64,000 bases of DNA, from positions 100,686 through 164,685 of the forward strand of contig JACPTK010000033.1 of assembly GCA_016192825.1 (NCBI GenBank), in the 5' to 3' direction. The DNA comes from Betaproteobacteria bacterium. Lineage in GTDB: Bacteria > Pseudomonadota > Gammaproteobacteria > Burkholderiales > SG8-41. The translations under genes and the position numbers were made by a program. The first letter of the stretch is position 1; each line of letters begins with the position of its first letter. Of the stretch, positions 25,042-33,715 are shown in pieces. The notes under the pieces were generated by a model. The model saw only the letters and a list, made by a program, of their open reading frames with translations. It had not been told where the DNA came from and ran no database searches.

Positions 25042-26010
25042 ATGAAGACAGTTCTTGCATTGCTGCTGTTCATGGCGGGCGTCGGGTCCTTCAATGCAGC
25101 CGGCGCTCAAGACTACCCCAACAAGGCGATTCGCCTGATGGTACCGTTCTCGCCAGGTGGCGGAACCGACCTGCAGGCGCGCACCATTTCGCAGGAGCTC
25201 AATGAGGCGTGGGGACAACCGGTCATCGTGGATCACCGTCCGGGCGCGACCGGCGCCGTCGCGTCAAACATCGTCCTGCAGTCGCCTGCGGACGGCTATA
25301 CCATATTCATCGTGACCAGCAGCACCCACGCTATTTCGCCGAATCTGTTCCGCGATCCGCCCTACAACCCGGTGAAGGACTTCGACGCTGTCACCCAGAC
25401 CGCAACGGCCCCGGAAATTATCTGCTCGCATCCGTCCGTGCCCGTGCGTTCGGTCCAGCAATTGATCGACCTCGCCAAAGCCCAGCCCGGCAAGCTCAAT
25501 TACGCCTCCCCCGGTACCGGCAGTATCGGCCACATGACCGCCGAGCTGTTCAAGCACCTCACCGGCACGCAAATCGTCGGCGTCCCGTACAAGGGCAGCG
25601 GCGCGGCCGTGCGGGAACTGGTCGGCGGTCAGGTCGAGGTGATGTTCAGCGCACCGGGCGCGGTGATTTCCTACGTGCGCGCGGGCAGGCTGAGGGCGCT
25701 GGGTGTCCTGGCTGCGGAACGCACGCCCGTGCTCAAGGAGGTTCCGACACTGGCCGAGCTGGGCTACCCCCAGATCGATGCCTCCAACTGGTACGGCTTC
25801 CTGGTTCGCAGCGGCACGCCCAGGCCCATCATCAACAAGCTTGCCAAGGAAATCGCCCGCATCGTGGAACAGCCGAAAGTCAGGGCACTGCTGCTCCGCC
25901 AGGGCTACACCGTGAAAACCAGCTCGCCCGAAGCCTTTGCTGCGCACATGCGCAAGGAATTCGAGAAGTGGGGCAAGGTCGTCAGGGACACCGGCATGGG
26001 GCTGAAGTGA
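25042..26010 (+). CDS. Bug-family periplasmic binding protein
   Basis: A 322-aa TctC-type receptor. GGAGGAAAAT directly precedes the ATG. The signal peptide is MKTVLALLLFMAGVGSFNA with cleavage near AGAQDYP, followed by KAIRLMVPFSPGGGTDLQAR and VDHRPGATG, both diagnostic. VPYKGSGAAVRELVGGQVEV is the usual ligand-domain segment. It lies 13 bp behind the crotonase gene and 40 bp before a second Bug gene, so both receptors are co-expressed with a CoA-dependent pathway. No transporter membrane subunits accompany it. Confidence 0.94.
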   Translation: MKTVLALLLFMAGVGSFNAAGAQDYPNKAIRLMVPFSPGGGTDLQARTISQELNEAWGQPVIVDHRPGATGAVASNIVLQSPADGYTIFIVTSSTHAISPNLFRDPPYNPVKDFDAVTQTATAPEIICSHPSVPVRSVQQLIDLAKAQPGKLNYASPGTGSIGHMTAELFKHLTGTQIVGVPYKGSGAAVRELVGGQVEVMFSAPGAVISYVRAGRLRALGVLAAERTPVLKEVPTLAELGYPQIDASNWYGFLVRSGTPRPIINKLAKEIARIVEQPKVRALLLRQGYTVKTSSPEAFAAHMRKEFEKWGKVVRDTGMGLK

Positions 26011-26050
26011 TGGCTCCTGCGCGCCGGCGCGAATGGGGGAGACAACATAT

Positions 26051-27025
26051 ATGGCCAGGAAATTTATTCCGTTTGTGCTGGGCGCGCTGTTTCTCGCCGG
26101 GCTTCACGGTGGCGCTCTCGCCCAGCAGTATCCGACCAAGCCGATACGTCTCGTCGTGCCGTTCGCACCGGGCGGGGGCGTCGATCTCATCGGCCGCAGC
26201 ATCGCGCAGAAACTGAACGAAGCGTGGGGCCAGCCGGTCGTCGTCGACAATCGCGGCGGCGGGGGCGGCAACATCGGCACCGACATGGTCGCGAAGGCGC
26301 CGCCCGACGGCTATACGCTGCTCATGGGGTACGTGGGAAACCTTGCGATCAATCCCTTCCTGTTCAGGAAGCTGCCCTACGACCCGGTCAGGGATCTTGC
26401 GCCGGTGACGCTTGCCGCGACCGCGCCCAACGTGCTGGTGGCGCATCCTTCGGTCGCCGCGCGCTCGGTCAAGGAACTCATCGCGCTCGCGAGATCCAGG
26501 CCCGGGGGCCTCAATTACGCGTCGGCCGGCAACGGCACCGTGGGGCACATGGTGGCGGAACTGTTCAAGACCGTCACTCACATCAATATCACCCACATCC
26601 CGTACAAGGGCAACGGTCCGGCGATTATCGACATCCTCGGCGGCCAGGTGCAGCTCATGTTCAGCGCACCCGGTGCGGTGCTGGCGCATGTCAAGGCGGG
26701 AAGGCTGAAGGGGCTGGCCGTGGCGAGCGCGGCGCGCCCCGCGGGGCTCGGAGACATCCCGACGTTCGCCGAAGCCGGGTATCCCGCGGTGGAAGCGACC
26801 GCGTGGTACGGCGTGCTCGTTCCGGCGGGGACACCGCGCGCGATCGTGAGCAAGCTCAACCAGGAGACCGTGCGCATCATGCAGCTGCCCGATGTCAAGG
26901 AGCGGCTCGCGGTGCACGGCTACGACGTCACCACCAATACCCCGTCGGAATTCGCGGCGCTCCTCAAGGCGGATCTCGTGAAGTGGGAAAAGGTCGTCAA
27001 GGCCTCCGGGGCGCGCGTGGACTGA
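26051..27025 (+). CDS. Bug-family periplasmic binding protein
   Basis: A 324-aa receptor from ATG 26051, with GGGAG nine to eleven bases upstream; an earlier ATG at 26033 overlaps that site. The signal peptide MARKFIPFVLGALFLAG ends near ALAQQYP. KPIRLVVPFAPGGGVD, VDNRGGGGGN (the usual RPGA is replaced by Gly) and IPYKGNGPAIIDILGGQVQ follow. It is the second of two tandem Bug genes, which resemble each other enough to suggest duplication, and precedes the HIBADH-like gene. Ligand unknown, probably a carboxylate. Confidence 0.93.
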   Translation: MARKFIPFVLGALFLAGLHGGALAQQYPTKPIRLVVPFAPGGGVDLIGRSIAQKLNEAWGQPVVVDNRGGGGGNIGTDMVAKAPPDGYTLLMGYVGNLAINPFLFRKLPYDPVRDLAPVTLAATAPNVLVAHPSVAARSVKELIALARSRPGGLNYASAGNGTVGHMVAELFKTVTHINITHIPYKGNGPAIIDILGGQVQLMFSAPGAVLAHVKAGRLKGLAVASAARPAGLGDIPTFAEAGYPAVEATAWYGVLVPAGTPRAIVSKLNQETVRIMQLPDVKERLAVHGYDVTTNTPSEFAALLKADLVKWEKVVKASGARVD

Positions 27026-27198
27026 GCCGCGCATCGTCCTGCTCACATGCCGTTCGGCAACTTCGGAGAGCTGCGCGGCATGGCCTATGCGGTGTCGTTC
27101 CCCGCTTCTCCCGAGGTGCGCCACATCACGGGCGGGATTCCCGCAATTGACGGCGCATGCCTTCCAATCACGTCGAACACTTTCAGCTGAGACCCGGT

Positions 27199-28119
27199 AT
27201 GAGCATGCCAATCGGCTTCATCGGTACGGGATCCATGGGCGCGCCCATCGCGGGCCAGTTTCTCGCTCGCGGGCACCCGCTGCTGGTCTACGACATCAAT
27301 CAGGCGGCCGTGCAGCCGCTCGTCGAGCGCGGTGCCGAAACGGCTTCATCGCCTCGTGACCTGGCCGACCGCGCGGAAACGGTCTTCATCTGCCTGCCGA
27401 CGCTCGAATCGATACGCGAAGTGACGCTCGGCAGCGAAGGCATACACCGGGGGTCCAGGATTGAGACCTGCGTGAATTGCTCCACGGCGGGCCCCGGTTT
27501 CGTGCGCGAGATAGCCCAGGGGCTCGCCCCCCGCATCGCGGTCATGGATTGTCCCATCACCGGCGGCGCGGCCGCCGCCCGCAACGCGAGCCTGTCGATC
27601 ACCGTATCCGGCGCCAGGGCGCAATTCGACGCCATCAAGCCGCTGCTCGACCGCGTGGCAACGCACGTCTTTTACGTCGGCCCGGAGCCGGGCCAGGCGC
27701 AGATCATGAAGCTGCTGAACAACATGCTGTCGTTCGCCGCATTCGTGGCCTCGTGCGAGGCGTTTGCGCTCGGCGTCAAGGCCGGCCTCGACCCGGATGC
27801 CATGGTCGCGGTGATCAATACCGGCACCGGACGCAACTCGGCGACCACGGACAAGTTCCCCAACAACATCCTGCCACGCACGTTCGACTATGGCGCGAAG
27901 CTCGCCATCAGCTTCAAGGACATCTCCCTCTGCCTCGACGAGGCGGAACGCCGGGGCGTGCCGATGTGGCTTGCACCCGTCGTGAAGCAAGTGATCGGTT
28001 TCGCCATTGGCCAGGATGGAGACGCCGTCGACGTCACGACGCTCGTCAAGCACTACGAGAGATGGTGCGGCATAGAAATCGCCGGAGCGGCCGCACGCGG
28101 TCGCTCGCCGCAACGGTGA
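27199..28119 (+). CDS. 3-hydroxyisobutyrate-dehydrogenase family oxidoreductase
   Basis: A beta-hydroxyacid dehydrogenase of 306 aa starting at ATG 27199 (27205 is equally possible; 27157 would add an unrelated tail). The NAD-binding motif GFIGTGSMGAPIAGQ opens the protein, DCPITGGAAAARNASLSI is the substrate-binding signature, and the catalytic Lys lies in QIMKLLNNML. These enzymes oxidise 3-hydroxyisobutyrate, tartronate semialdehyde or similar 3-hydroxy acids reversibly. It ends the crotonase-Bug-Bug operon and stops 10 bp before the convergent iclR gene. The exact substrate is not predictable. Confidence 0.88.
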   Translation: MSMPIGFIGTGSMGAPIAGQFLARGHPLLVYDINQAAVQPLVERGAETASSPRDLADRAETVFICLPTLESIREVTLGSEGIHRGSRIETCVNCSTAGPGFVREIAQGLAPRIAVMDCPITGGAAAARNASLSITVSGARAQFDAIKPLLDRVATHVFYVGPEPGQAQIMKLLNNMLSFAAFVASCEAFALGVKAGLDPDAMVAVINTGTGRNSATTDKFPNNILPRTFDYGAKLAISFKDISLCLDEAERRGVPMWLAPVVKQVIGFAIGQDGDAVDVTTLVKHYERWCGIEIAGAAARGRSPQR

Positions 28120-28129
28120 GCGTAGCAGC

Positions 28130-28876
28130 CTATTTCGGCACACCACGCACCTTCGCACCCAGCCGGCGCGATATGTCGGATGCCGCCGCCGTCACGAGCC
28201 TCACCAGTTCCTGCACTCTCGGCTGCAGCCGGACCGTGGGGCCCGTCACCGTCACGCAATAGCGGACGTCACCTTCGCGATCGGCGACCGCGGCGGTGAT
28301 CGCGGTCAGGCCGAGGACGCGCTCGCCGTGCGTCACGGCATAACCTGCGTCGCGGATTCGCGCCAGCTCCTTGACGAAATCGGCCCGTTTCTTGCCCGTC
28401 ACCCTGACCGCGTAGGCAACCGCCTTCTGCAGCTCTTTTTTCGGCAGGAATGCCATCAGCGTCTTCGCCGTCGCGCCGTCGATCAGCCTGACGCGCTCCC
28501 CCGGCTTGGTCACGCTCATCAGCGGCGAAGGCGTGTCGATCACGTCGATACAGACCCGGTGCCGGTCGCTCACCATGTTGAGCGTCACGGTTTCCCTCGA
28601 TCGCCTCGCCAGCTCGGCGAGGACGGTCCTGGCGAGTTGACGGATGTCGAGCGTGCTCCGGACCAGGCCCGCGAGACGGGTGATGCGGAACGACAGGCAG
28701 TACTCCTGGTTGTCCAGCCGGACGAGATAGCCCGCCTCGTCGAGGCTCTGCACCAGCCGGAACGTGGTGGACTTGGCCAGCCGGATGCGATTGGCGATCT
28801 CCTGCAGCGTGAGGCTCGGCCGCTCGTTGCTGAAGCATTCGAATATCGCCAGGGTTCGTTCCACCGCTCGCATCAT
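28130..28876 (-). CDS. IclR family transcriptional regulator
   Basis: A 248-aa regulator with an N-terminal winged helix (residues 1-65: TLQEIANRIRLAKSTTFRLV is the recognition part) and a C-terminal effector-binding IclR domain (about 75-240; GERVRLIDGATAKTLMAF and GYAVTHGERVLGLTAI). IclR proteins bind short palindromes as dimers or tetramers and respond to small acids. It is the only regulator in block 1, and its own promoter overlaps one of five matching palindromes, so it is the best candidate for controlling all of them. A second Met lies one codon on. It is divergent from the MmgE/PrpD-Bug-CoA-transferase operon. Confidence 0.95.
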   Translation of the reverse strand: MMRAVERTLAIFECFSNERPSLTLQEIANRIRLAKSTTFRLVQSLDEAGYLVRLDNQEYCLSFRITRLAGLVRSTLDIRQLARTVLAELARRSRETVTLNMVSDRHRVCIDVIDTPSPLMSVTKPGERVRLIDGATAKTLMAFLPKKELQKAVAYAVRVTGKKRADFVKELARIRDAGYAVTHGERVLGLTAITAAVADREGDVRYCVTVTGPTVRLQPRVQELVRLVTAAASDISRRLGAKVRGVPK

Positions 28877-28917
28877 GCCGTGCCACCTCCGCTCGTTGGG
28901 CCGCCGGTCGTGCCCGC

Positions 28918-28946
28918 ATTGTACCCAAGCCGGGTGCTGAGTTCCA
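28918..28946 (-). promoter_or_regulatory. iclR promoter overlapped by its operator
   Basis: On the minus strand TACAAT (28923-28918) is a good -10. With a 17-base spacer its -35 falls on 28946-28941 (TGGAAC), exactly the left arm of operator 5. Binding there should block polymerase, so autorepression is expected. Confidence 0.5.
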
Positions 28947-28957
28947 TTGAATGGAAC
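28941..28957. promoter_or_regulatory. Putative IclR operator 5 (GTTCCATTGAATGGAAC)
   Basis: A nearly perfect palindrome between iclR and the MmgE/PrpD operon, identical in arms to operators 2-4. It overlaps the iclR -35 and stands 25 bases ahead of the rightward -35, so it may repress iclR and activate the right-hand operon. Confidence 0.8.
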
Positions 28958-28982
28958 ATAGACTGATTGCTGAAACAGGGCG

Positions 28983-29011
28983 TTGACCGGACGAAAGGCG
29001 TGGGATATAAC
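28983..29011 (+). promoter_or_regulatory. Rightward promoter for the MmgE/PrpD-Bug-CoA-transferase operon
   Basis: TTGACC (28983-28988), a 17-base spacer and TATAAC (29006-29011): the best sigma70-type promoter in the window. The GAAACAG-n-GCGTTGAC context is shared with the promoter at 14362. Confidence 0.65.
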
Positions 29012-29048
29012 TCCACGCGCTCACCCACATCCTGAGGGACCCCCTACC

Positions 29049-30470
29049 ATGAACGAAACCCGAACGCTGGCCCGCTGGGCGGCGGGCCTTCGGCTCCAGG
29101 ACGTACCGGAGAACGTTCGCGAGTACGCGCGAAGGTTCATCCTGGACAACTTCGGCTGCCAGGTTGCGGGCGCAACGCTGCCCTGGAGCCAGTCGTACTA
29201 CGACGTGATGAAGGCCACCCGGAGCGGCACGCATGCGACGGTCGCCTATTTCGGCGACAAGCTGTCCCCGGACGACGCGGCTTTTCTCAACAGCACGTTC
29301 AACCACGCCAACGAAACCGACGACACCCATCTGAAGAGCCCCACCCATCCCGGCGGCATCGCCGTGCCGGCGGCGATGGCCATGGCGGAATACGCGAAGG
29401 CGGCCGGAGACAAGCTGCTGCTCGCGGTCATCGTCGCCTACGAGATACAGATCCGGATTTCGTGGGCATGCTCCCCCTACCTCATCTACCGGGGCCACCA
29501 CCCACCGGTGGGGGTAGGCCCGTTCGGCGCGGCGGCGGCCGGCGCGGTGTTGATGGGGCTCGATGCCGACACCACCTTGAATGCGCTCGCCATTGCCGGC
29601 AGTCATTCCGCGGGATTGATCGAGTACACCAAGACCGGCGGCTCGGTGAAGCGCATCCACAGTGCCATTCCGACGGCCGCCGGCGTGCGTGCGGCCCTGT
29701 TTGCGGCCGCCGGCATCACCGGACCGCATTCGATACTGGAAGGGGAAAAGGGCTTCTGCAAGGTCTTCGCCGTGGACTATGACCTGAAGCGGCTCACCGA
29801 CGGGCTGGGCACGCACTACCACCTCCTCGACAACGCCATCAAGCCCTACTCCTGCTGCCATCTGATCCACGCAGCGTTCGACGCGCTGGATCAGCTGCGC
29901 GACCGCGAGACCTTTTCGCCGGATGACGTTGACAGGATCCTCGTCTACACCAACAGTGAGCAGATCCTCTCGCATATCGGGTCGATCATCGAGCCGGAGG
30001 ATATTCTCGGCGCGCAGTTCAGCCTGCCCTTCTCGCTTGCCATGCGCCTGCATCACGGCGGCCGGGGCGTTAGCGGGGGTAACGGATTCTGGGATTATCC
30101 GAAAGTCGACGTGAAGGACGCGACGCTGGTCAACACCGCGCGTAAGGTCAAGTGCCAGGTCGCCGACAAGTCGGAGTGGTCGAGCGTGGACAAGGGAGCC
30201 GGCATCGAAGTGATCCTCAGGAATGGCCGGCACCTGAAAGAAATCGTTCCCTACTCCAAGGGCCTGCCCGAGAACCCGCTGTCCAAATCGGAGCTCGAGG
30301 AGAAGTTTCACTCCCTGGTCGACCCCATCCTGCCTGCCGGGAGGCCCAAAGAGATCATCGATAGCGTCAACGAGATCGAAAAGGTCCGCAAGGTAAGCGA
30401 TCTGATTCAATTCCTCGTCGTTCCGCCCGGCAAGCGCTTCGCGGCGGTCGCAGGCTGGAAGCAGCGTTGA
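29049..30470 (+). CDS. MmgE/PrpD family protein
   Basis: A 473-aa protein from ATG 29049 preceded by a GAGGGA site; the upstream 66 bases of open frame lie inside the promoter. Signatures are RFILDNFGCQVAG, NETDDTHLKSPTHPGGI, RGHHPPVGVGPFGAAAAG and GGSVKRIHSAIPTAAG. It is closest to the protein at 1193, which has lost the acidic pair kept here. The C-terminal end is extended by about 15 residues. It heads an operon with a Bug protein (19-bp gap) and the fused CoA-transferase (17-bp gap), divergent from iclR. An acid-transforming isomerase, dehydratase or decarboxylase upstream of CoA activation is a reasonable guess. Confidence 0.92.
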   Translation: MNETRTLARWAAGLRLQDVPENVREYARRFILDNFGCQVAGATLPWSQSYYDVMKATRSGTHATVAYFGDKLSPDDAAFLNSTFNHANETDDTHLKSPTHPGGIAVPAAMAMAEYAKAAGDKLLLAVIVAYEIQIRISWACSPYLIYRGHHPPVGVGPFGAAAAGAVLMGLDADTTLNALAIAGSHSAGLIEYTKTGGSVKRIHSAIPTAAGVRAALFAAAGITGPHSILEGEKGFCKVFAVDYDLKRLTDGLGTHYHLLDNAIKPYSCCHLIHAAFDALDQLRDRETFSPDDVDRILVYTNSEQILSHIGSIIEPEDILGAQFSLPFSLAMRLHHGGRGVSGGNGFWDYPKVDVKDATLVNTARKVKCQVADKSEWSSVDKGAGIEVILRNGRHLKEIVPYSKGLPENPLSKSELEEKFHSLVDPILPAGRPKEIIDSVNEIEKVRKVSDLIQFLVVPPGKRFAAVAGWKQR

Positions 30471-30489
30471 CTGCCGCAAGGGGTGAACG

Positions 30490-31452
30490 ATGAATCGCTA
30501 TTCTGCAATCGTCTATTGCGCGTTGGTGTTGTTTCCGCAGATCGCGGGAGCGCAGGCCCGGTTTCCGTCGAAACCCGTCCGCATCATCGTCCCTTTCGCT
30601 CCGGGCGGAGGGACCGATGCGTTCGCCCGGACCGTGGGGGTAAAGCTCGCTGCAACGTGGGGCCAGCAAGTCATCGTCGATAACCGGCCCGGCGCGCAGG
30701 GCAACATCGGGACCGCGGCCGGCGCCAGAGCGGCGGCGGACGGCCATACGCTAACCCTCGCCTACGTCGGCACCCTGTGCATCAATCCGCACCTATACCG
30801 GAACCCGGGATTTGACGCGCTGAAAGACTTCGCGGCCATCACGCGCGGGACCCTCGAGTCCTGGGTGCTGGTCGTGCACCCGTCGCTCCCGGTGCGGTCG
30901 GTGAAGGAACTCGTCGCGCTCGCGAAGCGGCGCCCGGGCGAGCTCAGCTTCGCGTCGTCGGCCTCCGGCACCCAGCTCGTCGGCGAGCTCTTCAAGCTGG
31001 CGACCGGGACCGACGTCCTGCACGTGCCGTATAAGGGCGCGGGACCGGCCGTGGTCGACCTGCTCGCGGGCAACGTGCAGATGATGTATTCCAACCCGAC
31101 GGCGGCGGTGCCGCACGTGAAAACCGGCAGGCTGCGCGGGCTGTTGGTGACCGGTCAGAAGCGGCTCGATGCCATACCGGATATCCCAACCGCCGTCGAA
31201 GTGGGCATCCGGGAGCTCGATGTGTACGGGTGGTACGGCGTGGTCGCACCTGCCGGCACGCCCGGTACAATCATTTCGAGACTGAACGCCGACATCGTTG
31301 CGACGCTCAACGCGGCCGAAACCCGTCAGCGCATGCGATCGCTCGGGCAGGAGCTTTCCCCAAGCACCGCGGAACAGTTTCAGGAGCAGATCCGAAAGGA
31401 ATTTGCCCTGTGGGGCAAGGTGGTCCGGGCAGCCGGCGTCAAGGTTGACTGA
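30490..31452 (+). CDS. Bug-family periplasmic binding protein
   Basis: A 320-aa receptor. AAGGGG lies upstream of the ATG and the signal peptide MNRYSAIVYCALVLFPQIAG is cleaved near GAQARFP. KPVRIIVPFAPGGGTDAFAR, VDNRPGAQGN and VPYKGAGPAVVDLLAGNVQ are the family hallmarks. It is the middle gene of the MmgE/PrpD-Bug-CoA-transferase operon under the iclR-divergent promoter, so its ligand is probably the substrate of that operon. Confidence 0.94.
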   Translation: MNRYSAIVYCALVLFPQIAGAQARFPSKPVRIIVPFAPGGGTDAFARTVGVKLAATWGQQVIVDNRPGAQGNIGTAAGARAAADGHTLTLAYVGTLCINPHLYRNPGFDALKDFAAITRGTLESWVLVVHPSLPVRSVKELVALAKRRPGELSFASSASGTQLVGELFKLATGTDVLHVPYKGAGPAVVDLLAGNVQMMYSNPTAAVPHVKTGRLRGLLVTGQKRLDAIPDIPTAVEVGIRELDVYGWYGVVAPAGTPGTIISRLNADIVATLNAAETRQRMRSLGQELSPSTAEQFQEQIRKEFALWGKVVRAAGVKVD

Positions 31453-31469
31453 GTTCACTGCGCATCCTG

Positions 31470-33704
31470 GTGACACTCCTTGAACATGCCGCGTCGGCTG
31501 GCACCCGGTCGTCGACTGATACCACTGTCCAGCCATCCCTGCCTGCATCCGCCCCGCTGGCTGGATTGCTGGTGATGCAGCACGGCGCGCGTCTCGCTGT
31601 ATCCGTCTGCGGAACGCTGCTTGCCCAACTGGGGGCGGAAGTCGCTCTCGTGGAAACACCGGGCACCGGCGCCGCCAACACCCTGCGGCGCGCGGCCCAG
31701 GTGCGCGGCAAACGAAGCGTGACCCTGCGACCGGATCGGCCCCCGGACCGTGCCGCCCGCGATGCCCTGATGCGGGCAGCCGATGTCGTCATCACTTCCA
31801 GCGACGCGTCACCCGCGGACGAATTTCGCGCCCAGCCGCGTCAGATCGTCTGCGACATCACCGCTTTCGGCGCGAGCGGGCCGCTGTTGGGCCTGCCCTA
31901 CGCCGACGCGCTCGTCCAGGCCATGTCCGGGCTGGCGGACACGACGGGCAATCCCCAGGATGCGCCGACGCTGATCGGATTTCCGTTTTGCGAGGTGTCG
32001 GCGGGCATTTATGCGGCCGCGGCAATCGTGACCGCGCACCGGGTTCGCCGCACGCGTGGGATCGGTCAATCAATCGATATCGCGCTCTTTGACTGCGCTT
32101 TCGGCGCCCTGCCCACCTTTCTCCCGTTTCACGTAATTGGCAAGCCCGCGACGCGCTCGGGCAATCAGCACTCCCTGGCGGCGCCCTGGAATGCCTATTC
32201 GGCCTCCGGCGGATGGGTCTTGATCTGCACGGCTACCGACGAGCAGTGGAGGCGGCTATGCGGCCTCCTCGGGCGGGAAGACCTGGCGCGGGCGGACGGA
32301 TTCGCCAGCAATGCCGAGCGCGTCGCGCGCCGCACCGAGATCGATGCCATCCTGCAGAACTGGACCCGCACGCTCACGGTAAGGGAATGCATCGAGCAGC
32401 TCTCCGGCGTCGACATCGCGTGCGGCCCCATACTCACGCTTGAGCAACTGCAGAAAGAGAAAAACCTCGCGCACCGGGGGATGTTGACCCCGTTGGACGA
32501 CCCGGCCAGCGGTAAATCCGCCTTGATCCCCGGCAGCCCGCTGGCGGCCGCCATACCGAGGCTCGCCCCTTCCCTGCGGGTGCCACAGCCGGACGAGGAC
32601 CGCGCCTACCTCGAGCAGTTGATCGCGAGCCGGAGCGCGGCGCGCGCGTATGACGGCGGCCGTGACGGCGGTCAAGCGGGAAGCGCCCCCCCGCTCCAGG
32701 GATTGCGCGTGCTGGAGATCGGTCAGTACACGACCGCGCCGCTCGTCAGCCGCCAGCTCGGGGCGCTCGGCGCCGAAGTGTTCAAGATCGAGGCGCCCGG
32801 AGGCGAAGGCTCGCGCCCGTGGCCTCCGGTGCAGGGTAACCGCGGCTATTTTTTCGCCTTCAGCAACAGCGACAAACGTAGTATCGAGCTCGACTTGCGG
32901 AACGAAGGCGATCGCGTGCTCTTCCGGAAACTCCTCCGGAAGTCGGACGTCCTCGTCGAGAACCTCAAACCCGGTTCGCTGGCGCGTCTGGGATTCGATG
33001 CGAACGCGCTGCGCAGCCTGAATCCGCGCGTAGTGTATTGCGGCATCTCCGGCTTCGGCATGCGGTCCGCCTACCCCGGCCGGCCGGCATTCGATACGGT
33101 GGTGCAGGCCATGTCCGGCATCATGGACCTCACGCGCGCGAACGGAGTACCGACCAAGGCGGGCATCTCCGCGGCGGACATCCTGGGCGGGGAAATAGGG
33201 CTGCTGGCGATCCTGGCGGGTCTTGAGATGCGCGATGCATCGGGCGAAGGTGATGCGATCGATGTGTCGATGCAGGATGCCGCCGTATGGGCCACCTCGT
33301 ACCTGTGGCTCGATGCGCCCCGCGAGCGCAGCGTGATGGTGCGCTGTGCCGACGGTTTCGTGTGCGCGGAGAGCGACAGGGCTCGCCTGGCGTCGTTGCC
33401 GGGCCTCGTTGTGCAGGCGACGGAATTGACCTCCAGCCTCAGCCGCAACGCATTCGTCGAAGCCGCCGCATGTGCCGGCATCATGTCGGCGCCGGTGCTG
33501 ACGGTTTCGGAGGCGGCGCTCAGCCCGCAGGCCATGGCGAGACAGTTGATCGTCGAGAAATCCACCCCGGATGGCAGAAAGTGGCCCCTTCTCAACTGCC
33601 CGCTCCGGCTGGGCGCCACCCCGCCCGCAGTCCGCCGGGCGATCGGGGAACTCGGAGAGGCGAACGAAGAGGTACAACTGGCGCTGACGCTCGAGTCTGC
33701 GTAA
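31470..33704 (+). CDS. Fused double CaiB/BaiF (class III) CoA-transferase
   Basis: A 744-aa protein that contains two class III CoA-transferase units in one chain. The first runs from about residue 28 to 385 with the nucleophile region SIDIALFD (Asp208), the second from about 410 to 744 with AIDVSMQD (Asp603); the second begins again with LQGLRVLEIGQYTTAP. Single-domain members are about 400 aa and work as interlocked dimers, so the fusion may form a one-chain pseudo-dimer. The second unit is shorter than usual at its C-terminus. The first codon is GTG 31470 without a clear ribosome site; translation is probably coupled to the Bug gene 17 bp upstream. Expected reaction: transfer of CoA to a dicarboxylate or hydroxy acid. 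Confidence 0.9.
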   Translation: MTLLEHAASAGTRSSTDTTVQPSLPASAPLAGLLVMQHGARLAVSVCGTLLAQLGAEVALVETPGTGAANTLRRAAQVRGKRSVTLRPDRPPDRAARDALMRAADVVITSSDASPADEFRAQPRQIVCDITAFGASGPLLGLPYADALVQAMSGLADTTGNPQDAPTLIGFPFCEVSAGIYAAAAIVTAHRVRRTRGIGQSIDIALFDCAFGALPTFLPFHVIGKPATRSGNQHSLAAPWNAYSASGGWVLICTATDEQWRRLCGLLGREDLARADGFASNAERVARRTEIDAILQNWTRTLTVRECIEQLSGVDIACGPILTLEQLQKEKNLAHRGMLTPLDDPASGKSALIPGSPLAAAIPRLAPSLRVPQPDEDRAYLEQLIASRSAARAYDGGRDGGQAGSAPPLQGLRVLEIGQYTTAPLVSRQLGALGAEVFKIEAPGGEGSRPWPPVQGNRGYFFAFSNSDKRSIELDLRNEGDRVLFRKLLRKSDVLVENLKPGSLARLGFDANALRSLNPRVVYCGISGFGMRSAYPGRPAFDTVVQAMSGIMDLTRANGVPTKAGISAADILGGEIGLLAILAGLEMRDASGEGDAIDVSMQDAAVWATSYLWLDAPRERSVMVRCADGFVCAESDRARLASLPGLVVQATELTSSLSRNAFVEAAACAGIMSAPVLTVSEAALSPQAMARQLIVEKSTPDGRKWPLLNCPLRLGATPPAVRRAIGELGEANEEVQLALTLESA

Positions 33705-33715
33705 CCGCTATTCTG

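Noticed and set aside
28269..30479. 736-codon minus-strand open frame opposite the MmgE/PrpD gene at 29049
   Set aside because: It covers the iclR promoter and operator and shows no protein family; stop-free only because of GC bias.
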